Assembly: GCF_003345295.1 (NCBI RefSeq)
Contig: NZ_CP031056.1
Location: forward strand, 248,001 to 312,000
Source of the DNA: Vibrio splendidus
GTDB lineage: Bacteria; Pseudomonadota; Gammaproteobacteria; Enterobacterales; Vibrionaceae
DNA: 64,000 nt
Direction of reading: 5' to 3'
Shown: in pieces, positions 33,811-41,702 of the stretch
Position numbering within the stretch: the first letter of the stretch is position 1
Layout: each line of letters begins with the position of its first letter
Program-made: the position numbers and the translations under genes
Notes under the pieces: generated by a model
Database searches by the model: none
Seen by the model: only the letters and a program-made list of their open reading frames with translations
What the model was told of the DNA's origin: nothing

Positions 33811-35016
33811 ATGACAACCAATAATTTTAACTTTCAACTTAAAACCATTGTTCATGCTCAAGAGAATGGCATTGAAAATATCCCTTCTCTTTTTGGTCGC
33901 TTAGGTGCGCAAAGAGTCGTGCTCTTTTCTGATAAAGGCTTGGAGTCTCTTGGTTTTGTTGAGCAGTTCTCGGCGTTGTTTGTAAACGAAAAGGTGAACC
34001 AGCCAGGTAATGAACAAGCAGTTCAACTTGTTGGTGTGTACACCGATATCGCGCCAGACGCGACTTGCGACAACATCAACGCTGCAATTGAATTTGCAAA
34101 CAGCGTCAATGCTGATGCGATCTTGTCTGTTGGTGGTGGCAGTGTGATTGATGCTTCTAAAGGTGTGAAATACGCATTTCATAAACAGATAGATGATATC
34201 CGTACGGTGATTGCGGGCGGTGGTCATATGGATGTGTGGCCAAACAATGAAGATATTCGAGTGCCACATATTGCGGTTCCGACAACGGCTGGCACGGGCG
34301 CAGAAGCCTCTCCGATTGCTGTTTTTTACAATGAACATGAAAACATTAAGGCAAGTCTAGTCGCGTCTGGATTGGAAGCTGATATCGCGATCCTTGATCC
34401 AACGGTGACCACTAAGCTGCCTGCTCATCTGACTCGTTCTACCGCGATGGATGCACTAACACACGCTGTTGAAGCGATTGTCTCGCCAATGAGTAATGCA
34501 TTCACCGACGCTTACGGTATTCAGGCTGCAAAATTGATTGTTGAAAACTTACCCTTGGCATTGAAAGAGCCAGAAAACCTAACGGCACGCGGCAACCTTC
34601 TTCAAGCAAGTACCATGGCGATTTCTGCTTTCTATTCGTCTTTGGGCGGTATTCCGATTCACAACTGTGCTCATGCCTTTGGTGCGATTAGCCACATTCC
34701 ACATGGCGATGCCAACACGGTATTAATGCCGGTTGTGATTGAAGCACTGCCAGAGTTCTACATGCCGAATGCGGCGAAGTTAGCTCAAGCATTCTCTGTC
34801 GACACTACGGGAACCGATGAGATGGTTTACCAGAGAGTGTTGGATTTCTTAAATAACTTCCAAACCAGTGTGGGTGCGATGAAGCGTTTCAGCAGCTGGA
34901 AGTTTGATGAGCAAGAGAAGAGCAACATTGCAGAAGCGATTGAAAAAGACATCTGTTTTCAGTTCTACCCAATCTCGAAACAGACGATTGAAACCATCAT
35001 AGAGAAAGCGATTTAA
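33811..35016 (+). CDS. Iron-containing alcohol dehydrogenase
   Basis: 401-residue group III (iron) NAD-dependent alcohol dehydrogenase. NAD site GGGSVIDASKGVKY, PTTAGTGAEASPIAV, and the metal-binding region with Asp in ALTHAVEAIVSP neighbourhood and His residues in NCAHAFGAISHIPHGDANTVLMP are present. ATG at 33811 follows GAGGTAAATACC. Expression is predicted to be controlled by the TetR-type operator at 33752. It would interconvert an alcohol and an aldehyde, feeding the aldehyde dehydrogenase that shares its operator. The substrate range is not readable. Confidence 0.92.
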   Translation: MTTNNFNFQLKTIVHAQENGIENIPSLFGRLGAQRVVLFSDKGLESLGFVEQFSALFVNEKVNQPGNEQAVQLVGVYTDIAPDATCDNINAAIEFANSVNADAILSVGGGSVIDASKGVKYAFHKQIDDIRTVIAGGGHMDVWPNNEDIRVPHIAVPTTAGTGAEASPIAVFYNEHENIKASLVASGLEADIAILDPTVTTKLPAHLTRSTAMDALTHAVEAIVSPMSNAFTDAYGIQAAKLIVENLPLALKEPENLTARGNLLQASTMAISAFYSSLGGIPIHNCAHAFGAISHIPHGDANTVLMPVVIEALPEFYMPNAAKLAQAFSVDTTGTDEMVYQRVLDFLNNFQTSVGAMKRFSSWKFDEQEKSNIAEAIEKDICFQFYPISKQTIETIIEKAI

Positions 35017-35028
35017 GTCTCTGTCTTA

Positions 35029-35064
35029 ATCGACTGAATGTTATGACCATTTAATTCAGTCGAT
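35029..35064 (+). other. Perfect 11-bp stem-loop after the alcohol dehydrogenase
   Basis: ATCGACTGAAT (35029-35039) and ATTCAGTCGAT (35054-35064), 14-nt loop, starting 13 nt past the stop codon. There is no U-run, so partial termination, message protection or processing is more likely than full termination. Confidence 0.65.
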
Positions 35065-35098
35065 GATTCACTCAACAATCATTACTCGAGAGTCAATT

Positions 35099-35164
35099 AT
35101 GAAAATTGAAAACGTATTGCTATCAAGCTTGTGCATCATCGCGCCATTCCTACTTTTCACCTAA
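35099..35164 (+). CDS. Possible 21-residue hydrophobic peptide
   Basis: ATG at 35099 with GAGAG about 9 nt before; the frame reads MKIENVLLSSLCIIAPFLLFT and stops at TAA. The residue pattern (short charged start, then a hydrophobic stretch) is that of a small membrane peptide or a leader. It sits between the alcohol dehydrogenase and the Sel1 gene on the same strand. Confidence 0.4.
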   Translation: MKIENVLLSSLCIIAPFLLFT

Positions 35165-35211
35165 TTCATTCAACAGGGACGTCGTGAACTTTATTCCCGA
35201 GGAGGAAATAA

Positions 35212-35643
35212 ATGCTCAATAAACGTTTAACTACCGTGAGTTTGGCGGGTGTTTTGGTTGTTCTGTTTTTTGCCAAGGCAAGCTTTGGAAGTGAGATCTT
35301 TGAGAATGAAGCCATAACGGATCAAGTACAGCAGCATCAAGATGTCGTGCAACTGTTGGATGAAGCTTACCAAGGGCAATTGGATGCCCAGCTCTCTGTC
35401 GCTTACTTATATCTGAGCGGAGATGGCGTAGAACAGAATGATGAAAAAGCCGCGGAGTGGTTCGTCACCGCAGCCAATAACGGTAGCCCTGAAGCTCAAA
35501 CACAGCTTGGGTTGATGTATATCTCTGGAAGTGGCGTTCAAGCCAGCCAGGCGGAAGCTGTCACCTGGATTGGCATGGCAGCAACTCAAGAGTATGACCC
35601 CGCGCTCGACTTATTACATTGGATGTCGCAAGCCGCGCACTAA
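35212..35643 (+). CDS. Exported Sel1-repeat protein
   Basis: 143 residues with a signal peptide ending near KASFGS. Two Sel1-type (tetratricopeptide-like) repeats are visible: AQLSVAYLYLSGDGVEQNDEKAAEWFVTAANNG and AQTQLGLMYISGSGVQASQAEAVTWIGMAAT. Such proteins act as scaffolds in the periplasm. A very strong ribosome site GAGGAGG precedes the ATG. It lies just before the sulfatase gene, 107 bp apart, suggesting a role in the same envelope process, for instance as a chaperone or adaptor (inference). Confidence 0.88.
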   Translation: MLNKRLTTVSLAGVLVVLFFAKASFGSEIFENEAITDQVQQHQDVVQLLDEAYQGQLDAQLSVAYLYLSGDGVEQNDEKAAEWFVTAANNGSPEAQTQLGLMYISGSGVQASQAEAVTWIGMAATQEYDPALDLLHWMSQAAH

Positions 35644-35660
35644 TTCAAATCCTAACTCAG

Positions 35661-35738
35661 GTTAATCACAGAAAGGTTAGCCTCAGAAAAAGTTATTCGC
35701 AGAAAAGTTAATTACTGAAAAAGTTAATCACAGAAATT
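35661..35738 (+). repeat. Degenerate 15-16 bp tandem repeat, five units
   Basis: Units begin with GTTA at 35661, 35676, 35692, 35707 and 35723 and follow GTTAATCACAGAAAA with variation. The array starts 18 bp after the Sel1 stop codon and ends 12 bp before the sulfatase start, so it is most of that intergenic gap. Confidence 0.7.
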
Positions 35739-35750
35739 GGAGAACGTCTT

Positions 35751-37496
35751 ATGCAGACATTCAAGAAATCGTTAGTCTTCACTGCAATGGCCGCGGCAAG
35801 CAGTGCTGCTCTGGCCGCAGAATCAGAAAAACCGAATATTGTTGTCATTGTTGGCGATGATGTGGGCTTTGCCGATACTCAGCCTTATGGCTCAGAAGCC
35901 AATACACCAAACCTAATGGCGCTGGCTGAAGAGGGGGTTAAGTTTACTAACTTTCACGCGTCACCAACCTCATCGGTAACGCGCTCTATGATGTTAACCG
36001 GAGCAAATAGCCACGAGGTTGGGCTAGGCACCTTCGACTATGCTGTTTATCCGGGTGCGATTGGCAAGCCGGGTTATGAAGGTTACCTCACCAAGAAAGG
36101 GGTTACGGTCGCAACGCTGCTTAAAGAGAGTGGTTATAACACTTACCTCTCTGGGAAATGGCACTTGGGGCACGACGATGGTTTCTTACCTGACGATCGA
36201 GGTTTTGAAGAGAGTTACGGTATCTTAGCGGGCGGCTCGAATCACTTTAATCGAGATATGATGTTCCCGGCCAAAAATGCCGCGACAGCGGATGCGCTGC
36301 AAAAAGGGGATATTCCCGGCGTCGAAGTTGAGCCAACTTACCGTAACGGTGAAGTGGTTGAGGACAAGTACAAAGGCGAGTACTCAGACCAAGTTTACAC
36401 CAACGAGATCATCAAGATGATCGACAGCAAAAAAGACGACGGTAAGCCTTTCTTCGCTTACGTCCCATTCACTGGTATTCACCTGCCATTGCAAGCGCCT
36501 GAGTCTGCCTATCAAGATAAAGTTGATTACTACGTCGAGCATGGTTGGGACTCGGTTCGAGAAGATCGTTTCCAACGCATGAAAGAGATGGGCGTGATTC
36601 CAAAAGACGCCGATATTTCAGATCGTAACGCATTAAGCCGGCCTTGGGACTCGCTTTCTGAGAAAGAACAAAAGTGGTACGGCAAGAAAATGGCTGTCGC
36701 GATGGGCATGATGGAAATGCAGGACCAACAAGTCGGTCAGATAGTCGATTACCTGAAAGAAATCGGGGAATACGATAATACTTACATCATGTACCTAGCG
36801 GATAATGGCCCAGAAGCGGCGGATATTACCGGTGAAAATATCAGTGATTTGATCCGAACGTGGACTGCTCATCATTTCGATAATTCGACTGAAAACTTAG
36901 GTAAGGCGAACTCCAGTGTGTCACTTGGTCCTGAGTGGGCAAGCGCTTCAACCGGTGGCCTATCTTGGTACAAAGCTTATACAGCAGAGGGCGGTATCCG
37001 TGTGCCATTTATCGTTAAGCCAGCCAAAGCGCTTTTAGACGGTGAAGATGCGTTGCAACCGGGAACTCAGACAGACGACTTATCTCAAGTGAAGGACATT
37101 GCAGCCACGATTCTTGAGATTGCAGAGGTCGATCATCCAGGAACCGAATATCAAGGTCGAGAAGTGGCGCCGATGAGTGGTGTGAGCTTGTTGCCTTACT
37201 TCAAAGGGGAAACGGCAGACGTGCACAGTGCCAACAATGCGATTCCATTTGAATTGTTTGGTAGCGGGATTTTGCTTAAAGGTGATTACAAGATCATCCG
37301 AATTTCTACGGGAATGGGCGGTGACAGTGAGTGGCACCTATACAACACCAAGAAAGATCCTGCAGAGCAACATGACTTGAGAAATGAAATGCCAGATCTG
37401 TTCCTTGAAATGGTCGCTGAATATCAAGAATACGAAAAAGCGCAAAATATCGTCCCAGTTGACGAAACGTGGAACCCGTTTGAAAACGTGAAATAG
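35751..37496 (+). CDS. Exported Ser-type arylsulfatase with unusual S-x-V-x-R signature
   Basis: 581-residue sulfatase with a signal peptide (to about residue 23). Metal ligands D36-D37 in VGDDVGFADT, the KWHLGHDDGFLPDDRGF segment and LADNGPEA are as expected. The formylglycine site reads S71-P-T-S74-S-V76-T-R78, SMMLTG. It aligns with SPMSAPARSMLLTG of Klebsiella AtsA as I remember it, so S74 is the residue converted to formylglycine and this is a Ser-type enzyme. The usual motif is [C/S]-x-[P/A]-x-R; here Val replaces Pro/Ala, and the codon is clearly GTA. A cognate anaerobic maturase gene follows. The substrate (aryl, alkyl or carbohydrate sulfate) cannot be told. Confidence 0.92.
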   Translation: MQTFKKSLVFTAMAAASSAALAAESEKPNIVVIVGDDVGFADTQPYGSEANTPNLMALAEEGVKFTNFHASPTSSVTRSMMLTGANSHEVGLGTFDYAVYPGAIGKPGYEGYLTKKGVTVATLLKESGYNTYLSGKWHLGHDDGFLPDDRGFEESYGILAGGSNHFNRDMMFPAKNAATADALQKGDIPGVEVEPTYRNGEVVEDKYKGEYSDQVYTNEIIKMIDSKKDDGKPFFAYVPFTGIHLPLQAPESAYQDKVDYYVEHGWDSVREDRFQRMKEMGVIPKDADISDRNALSRPWDSLSEKEQKWYGKKMAVAMGMMEMQDQQVGQIVDYLKEIGEYDNTYIMYLADNGPEAADITGENISDLIRTWTAHHFDNSTENLGKANSSVSLGPEWASASTGGLSWYKAYTAEGGIRVPFIVKPAKALLDGEDALQPGTQTDDLSQVKDIAATILEIAEVDHPGTEYQGREVAPMSGVSLLPYFKGETADVHSANNAIPFELFGSGILLKGDYKIIRISTGMGGDSEWHLYNTKKDPAEQHDLRNEMPDLFLEMVAEYQEYEKAQNIVPVDETWNPFENVK

Positions 37497-37509
37497 AGGA
37501 AAAAACCAC

Positions 37510-37545
37510 TCGGCCAACCTAATGCCATCAAGCTTGGTTGGCCGA
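37510..37545 (+). other. Perfect 10-bp stem-loop between sulfatase and maturase genes
   Basis: TCGGCCAACC (37510-37519) and GGTTGGCCGA (37536-37545), 16-nt loop, no U-run. It may limit read-through into the maturase gene, since less maturase than sulfatase is needed. Confidence 0.65.
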
Positions 37546-37614
37546 TGAACACCGTGTAAAGGAATTACGAATTGTTTTGGCTAATACAATAACTTTTACA
37601 TCGAGGCACTCTTC

Positions 37615-38862
37615 ATGACGACATTATCGCTATCAAATTTGAGTTCAGTTCCGCAGTTCAATGGCAAAGCACACAGCAAACTTCAGGCGTTAGCAAAACC
37701 GATAGGTGCGGTGTGTAATATCAGTTGCACCTACTGTTATTATTTAGAAAAACAACAGCTGCTTGAATACCCAAAAGGCTCTCAATATACGATGGATGAA
37801 GTTCTGTTAGAGCGTTATATCAAGCAGTACATAGAAGGGCAGAATACGCATGAAATCATCTTTTCTTGGCACGGTGGAGAGCCTACCTTGTTGGGGGTTG
37901 AGTACTTTCAAAAAGTCGTCGATCTGCAGACAAAATATTGTCCTAGCTACAGCAAGATTAGCAATGACCTTCAAACCAACGGTACGTTACTGAATGATGC
38001 GTGGTGTGAGTTCTTCAAAAAGAATGACTTTATCATTGGTGTGAGCATTGACGGCCCAGAGCACTTACACAATCACTACCGAACCAACCGTGCAGGCAAA
38101 GGTACTTTTTCTCAAACAATGCGTGGCATTCGCTACTTGAAGCAGCATGATGTCGAGTTCGCGACCCTAAGCTGCGTGAATGATGTGACAGGAAAATATC
38201 CATTAGAGGTCTATCGCTTTCTGCGTGATGAAGTGGGTTCGAAGCAATTGCAGTTTATTCCTGTGGTCGATAAGCGTGCTGCTCATACTAACAACAAATG
38301 GCTCACCAACCAGAAGGCGATCATTCCTGTTTCAGGCGATCTAGAGCCGTGGAGTGTTGAATCAGCACAATGGGGAGAGTTTCTCTCTACGATTTTTGAT
38401 GAATGGTACCAACATGATTTTGGTCAGGTGCTCGTGCCTTATTTTGAAAACTTCTTTGGTGTGTGGATGGGGAAAGAAAGCACGATGTGCACATTGAGTG
38501 AGATTTGCGGGAAAGGGCTCGCGGTTGAACCGAATGGTGATGTCTATTCATGTGACCATTATGTTTTTCCTGAATTTCAGTTGGGTAACATTCAGGAGCA
38601 AGAACTTTCCACCTTAGCTTTCTCATCAGCGCAGCAGCGTTTTGGGTTCGCCAAACAGAAGTCTCTGCCGAAACAATGCCAAGCCTGTGAGTTTAAATTT
38701 GCATGCCATGGCGAGTGCCCTAAAAACCGCATCATCAAAAGTCGAGATGGTGAGGCTGGGTTAAATTATCTCTGTGAAGGATGGCTGAGCTTCTTCAAGC
38801 ATATCGACCCTGTTATTAAGGGCTTACTTAAAGCTAATAATATTCCGTCTCGTCTGGGGTGA
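37615..38862 (+). CDS. Anaerobic sulfatase-maturating radical SAM enzyme (anSME, AtsB-like)
   Basis: 415-residue radical SAM/SPASM protein that oxidises the active-site Ser or Cys of sulfatases to formylglycine in the cytoplasm before export. The radical SAM cluster motif CNISCTYCYY (CxxxCxxC) is near residue 34. HGGEPTLLG follows, and the C-terminal SPASM region carries eight or so Cys: CTLSEIC, GDVYSCDHY, CQACEFKFACHGECPKN, CEGW. This matches anSMEs such as AtsB. Its place after a Ser-type sulfatase fits, because formylglycine-generating enzyme cannot use Ser. It would have to accept the atypical S-x-V-x-R site of its neighbour. Confidence 0.93.
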   Translation: MTTLSLSNLSSVPQFNGKAHSKLQALAKPIGAVCNISCTYCYYLEKQQLLEYPKGSQYTMDEVLLERYIKQYIEGQNTHEIIFSWHGGEPTLLGVEYFQKVVDLQTKYCPSYSKISNDLQTNGTLLNDAWCEFFKKNDFIIGVSIDGPEHLHNHYRTNRAGKGTFSQTMRGIRYLKQHDVEFATLSCVNDVTGKYPLEVYRFLRDEVGSKQLQFIPVVDKRAAHTNNKWLTNQKAIIPVSGDLEPWSVESAQWGEFLSTIFDEWYQHDFGQVLVPYFENFFGVWMGKESTMCTLSEICGKGLAVEPNGDVYSCDHYVFPEFQLGNIQEQELSTLAFSSAQQRFGFAKQKSLPKQCQACEFKFACHGECPKNRIIKSRDGEAGLNYLCEGWLSFFKHIDPVIKGLLKANNIPSRLG

Positions 38863-38907
38863 CGGAGTAAGCGTGAATCGATTTAATCAATGTTTACAGT
38901 AAGATAG

Positions 38908-38936
38908 AAGGCTCGCATAAATTATGCGAGCCTTTT
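38908..38936. terminator. Bidirectional terminator between anSME and tetR
   Basis: Perfect 12-bp stem AAGGCTCGCATA/TATGCGAGCCTT with a 3-nt loop; TTTT on the plus strand. It separates convergent genes. Confidence 0.9.
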
Positions 38937-38948
38937 GGTATTTGGTAT

Positions 38949-39539
38949 CTAGTCAGCCGATTCTTGGGCTGGGTTCATGGCGAGAAGAGTCTCTTCCATG
39001 GCATTGTTTAGAATCGAACGGTTACGCTGCATGGCGGCCATGAGCGTTGAGCCTAGCCATAGGCCATAAAGCATTCGAGACAGCGATTCGGGCTCTGCGA
39101 TCGTGAAATCACCGGTCCCATTGCCTTCTTCAAATAGCTTCGCCATACGCAGGATGATCTTTTCTGCACCTATTGCCATTGTGGACTGTAACGGGTTAGC
39201 AGACCCAGAGACTTCTCCCGCCAGTTTTACGACAAGACATTGGATATTGAAGTCTTCAGTCAGTTTCGATGCACACCAAAACTCGAAATAGGCTTTTACG
39301 CGGTCACGACGAGAAAGCGACTCATCACTTAAAAAGTCATCTAGCTTAGCGAGATGCTCATCAAAGTAGTTAGTAAGAAGGATCTCACCAAAGTGTTCTT
39401 TGGATTTGAAGTAATGGTAAAAAGAACCCTTCGTGCCTTCCGCTTGGTTGATGATTTTCATCAGGCCAACACCAGCAAACCCGTGTTCATTAATAAGGCT
39501 AAACCCTGCATCGAGCATAGCTTGTCGCATGTCTTTCAT
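38949..39539 (-). CDS. TetR-family regulator of the alcohol/aldehyde/sulfatase cluster
   Basis: 196 residues. N-terminal helix-turn-helix: MLDAGFSLINEHGFAGVGLMKIINQAEGTKGSFYHYFKSKEHFGE, the classic TetR recognition helix ending in FYHYF-K-K. The C-terminal ligand domain resembles AcuR/NemR-type regulators (LSRRDRVKAYFEFWCASK), which sense small electrophiles or acids. An operator like those before the aldehyde and alcohol dehydrogenase genes lies 50 bp upstream of its start, so it probably represses itself and both enzymes. The gene faces the sulfatase cluster from the other end. Confidence 0.9.
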   Translation of the reverse strand: MKDMRQAMLDAGFSLINEHGFAGVGLMKIINQAEGTKGSFYHYFKSKEHFGEILLTNYFDEHLAKLDDFLSDESLSRRDRVKAYFEFWCASKLTEDFNIQCLVVKLAGEVSGSANPLQSTMAIGAEKIILRMAKLFEEGNGTGDFTIAEPESLSRMLYGLWLGSTLMAAMQRNRSILNNAMEETLLAMNPAQESAD

Positions 39540-39589
39540 TGTTCTTACTCTTTATGCTGAGAATGAGGAATAGTGTAACGATCAACATA

Positions 39590-39606
39590 CCAACCGTCCA
39601 GTCTAG
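39590..39606 (-). promoter_or_regulatory. TetR-type operator, copy 3 (tetR promoter)
   Basis: On the minus strand CTAGACTGGACGGTTGG, 13 of 17 positions identical to CTAGACCGACCGGTTTG at 33750-33766. It lies 50 bp upstream of the tetR start, as expected for autoregulation. Weaker palindrome than copies 1 and 2. Confidence 0.6.
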
Positions 39607-39859
39607 CGCGTTAGGACGCGGTCAATAATTGACTCGTTTCGTCAAAGTGACTTTTTCTCTTATTGGCACTTCTAAGCGACAAAACTTTTTTCAAGATAAG
39701 CACATCCTGTAAATCGAAAATAACAACCTTAAAGGGCTTGTTTGGTGCCTTAAAATGGCTAAATCAGGGTGTTTTAAGTTGCTGTTTTTGTTGGTTTTTA
39801 ATTTGGTGTTTTCTTAAGATCGCAATGGTAGTCTTAGCTTAATTTCTTTAGGGGGCTAA

Positions 39860-40516
39860 ATGGACACCAATAACAGCACTTATCATCACCACAGTTTTGC
39901 TCAGCAAGATTTATCAGAGCTTACATTTACAGCCTGCACGTTTATCCGTTGTGATTTCAGACGTTCGAACTTACGTGATGCAACGTTTATTAACTGTAAG
40001 TTTATTGAGCAAGGCGATATTGAGGGATGCCACTTTGATATTGCCGACTTACGAGATGCAAGTTTTCAGAATTGTCAGTTGGCGATGGCGAATTTTAGTA
40101 ACGCGAATTGCTATGGTATTGAGCTACGTGAATGCGACTTGAAAGGGGCGAACTTTACTCGTGCGAATTTTGCCAATCAGGTGAGCAATCGCATGTATTT
40201 TTGCTCGGCATACATCACGGGTTGCAACCTGTCTTACGCTAATTTTGAACAGGCTTGTTTAGAGAAGTGCGAACTGTTTGAGAACCGTTGGATAGGCACT
40301 TACCTTGGCGGCGCGTCATTGAAAGAGTCTGATCTCAGCCGAGGTGTGTTCTCGGAAGATGTATGGGGGCAATTCAGTATGCAAGGTGCCAATTTATGTC
40401 ATGCTGAATTAGAAGGGTTAGATCCTCGCAAGGTAGACACGTCGGGGATTAAAATTGTCGCTTGGCAGCAAGAGCAACTGCTTGAAACCATGGGTATTGT
40501 GGTCATGCCCGATTGA
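39860..40516 (+). CDS. qnr: Qnr-type pentapeptide-repeat protein (quinolone resistance family, QnrS/QnrVS-like)
   Basis: 218 residues, the standard Qnr length. It forms a right-handed quadrilateral beta-helix made of pentapeptide repeats A(D/N)LXX, here CDFRRSNLRDATFINCKF, GCHFDIADLRDASFQNCQLAMANFSNANCYG, DLKGANFTRANFANQ, and a second coil from MYFCSAYITGCNLSYANFEQ on. The single Gly-type break between the two coils and the C-terminal dimer helix (WQQEQLLETMGIVVMPD) are present. Qnr proteins mimic DNA and protect gyrase and topoisomerase IV. Identity to QnrS seems very high by eye, in line with V. splendidus as a QnrS reservoir. AGGGGG precedes the ATG. No LexA box was found upstream. The 320-bp gap 39540-39859 holds only the tetR operator and AT-rich promoter DNA. 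Confidence 0.94.
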   Translation: MDTNNSTYHHHSFAQQDLSELTFTACTFIRCDFRRSNLRDATFINCKFIEQGDIEGCHFDIADLRDASFQNCQLAMANFSNANCYGIELRECDLKGANFTRANFANQVSNRMYFCSAYITGCNLSYANFEQACLEKCELFENRWIGTYLGGASLKESDLSRGVFSEDVWGQFSMQGANLCHAELEGLDPRKVDTSGIKIVAWQQEQLLETMGIVVMPD

Positions 40517-40552
40517 TAGCTGTAATTTCCAACTGCAGGCTATAGAAGAAAA

Positions 40553-40575
40553 GCCCAAAGCTAATAACTTTGGGC
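40553..40575. terminator. Bidirectional terminator between qnr and a small membrane protein gene
   Basis: 8-bp stem GCCCAAAG/CTTTGGGC, 7-nt loop. On the minus strand it is followed by TTTTCTTC, so it ends the small membrane protein gene well; on the plus strand the tail is ATTTCC. Confidence 0.82.
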
Positions 40576-40647
40576 ATTTCCGTACTTGGTCGCATGCATT
40601 TTATAATGAAGTTTAGAAAAGAGAATGCTTTGCGAATATTGAGCTGA

Positions 40648-40863
40648 TTAGTGCATACCTGAGCGCATTTTATCGGCAAGCGCAAAGAAGGCAAACAACA
40701 CAAAACATACTAGAGCAACACCCAGTGAAACTAAGATTGTTGTTGCATCTTTTGACATCAATGGGATAACGATAGAGGCTAACGCTACTAACATAACAAG
40801 GATATGAACGATTCGTCCGACGATTGGATTCTTATGACAAAATGAAGCCCATAGGTAACGCAT
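40648..40863 (-). CDS. Small two-helix membrane protein of unknown function
   Basis: 71 residues from ATG at 40863; a GTG three codons upstream is the alternative start. Two hydrophobic helices (IVHILVMLVALASIVIPLM and TTILVSLGVALVCFVLFAFFAL) joined by a short Ser/Lys/Asp linker, with charged ends (MRYLWASFCHKN and ADKMRSGMH). No family recognised. It has its own terminator and faces qnr. Confidence 0.7.
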   Translation of the reverse strand: MRYLWASFCHKNPIVGRIVHILVMLVALASIVIPLMSKDATTILVSLGVALVCFVLFAFFALADKMRSGMH

Positions 40864-41311
40864 TTTTAACACCAGTATAAAATTAGTGGTTTTATTCTAT
40901 TTGCTTAATGAGTGTTTTGTAAATAAGTTTTAGTTGCAGGTGACTGTAAATATGATCTGGGTCGTTCTAGTATAAAACTGATTAAATAACAGAGGTTTAT
41001 TTTTATTTTAAAGGATGTTTTTCATCTAAATGACGACCATGGTATTCCGTATTCTTTAGAATAGTAAGTCAAATATTATTCGATTTTTACTTTCTTGACT
41101 GAATGTCTCATTTATTGAGCCTTCTGTTAAGAGGCTGGTTGCTTACTCCTATTCCTCTTATAAATGTCACGCAAGCTACAAGCAGGTTTCTAGCCTATTA
41201 TCCCTTTTTGTTATTTATCAAAGCGACCCCTCAAACTGAGAACGAAGTAATCTTTCGAATTTTTCTGTTTGATATACTCAACGCTTATTCGATGAAGATG
41301 ATGGAGATGAT
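40864..41311. other. AT-rich gap upstream of the DUF5062 gene, no gene supported
   Basis: 448 bp. An open frame from 41103 overlaps the next gene in another frame and has no ribosome site. No repeat or operator stands out apart from a loose AAGAGG/CCTCTT inverted pair near 41130-41160. Confidence 0.4.
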
Positions 41312-41572
41312 ATGTCGAAAACCGCGAAGATCATTAATGAAGATAAGCTGGTAAAAAAAGCAGTTGAGGTCGGTTTTAAGATGGCAAAACTACAAGGTTT
41401 TGATTTGCCACATTCATCCCAACCGATAAAGGTTAAAGCGGTGTATTTGTTCCTTGTAGAGGTTAATCAGATCACACCGTTACCTGACGATAAGCTTGAT
41501 GGTGCCAACATTAAAAAACGTTTGGCGCTATGGATTCACAAAGCATTGCCTGATAATGACCCATTGAAGTAA
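41312..41572 (+). CDS. DUF5062-family small cytoplasmic protein
   Basis: 86 residues, ATG at 41312 with GGAGATG upstream. Rich in Lys with helices (KLVKKAVEVGFKMAKLQGF) and the C-terminal pattern GANIKKRLALWIHKALPDNDPLK, which I associate with the DUF5062 proteins of Vibrio and relatives. No function is known. It ends in front of a strong bidirectional terminator. Confidence 0.8.
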   Translation: MSKTAKIINEDKLVKKAVEVGFKMAKLQGFDLPHSSQPIKVKAVYLFLVEVNQITPLPDDKLDGANIKKRLALWIHKALPDNDPLK

Positions 41573-41628
41573 GGGCGCCTTCGCCTTTATCGTCTTCAAT
41601 GAGAATTCATATGTGTTTCTAATTGAAA

Positions 41629-41654
41629 AAGCCTAGCGATCCCTCGCTAGGCTT
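41629..41654. terminator. Bidirectional terminator between DUF5062 and melB
   Basis: Perfect 10-bp stem AAGCCTAGCG/CGCTAGGCTT, 6-nt loop, T-rich on both strands, between convergent genes. Confidence 0.9.
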
Positions 41655-41702
41655 TGTTGTTTTTAGGGCCTGTTTTTCAACGACAAATGTTTATGTTCTC
41701 GT

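Noticed and set aside
39690..39740. Possible LexA box upstream of qnr
   Set aside because: A CTGTAAAT stretch is present, but the second half (ACAG after 8 nt) is missing.
39540..40600. Mobile element or integron carrying qnr
   Set aside because: No integrase, transposase, attC-like fold or terminal repeat was found around the gene.
41103..41354. 83-codon frame before the DUF5062 gene
   Set aside because: It overlaps the start of the real gene in another frame and has no ribosome site.
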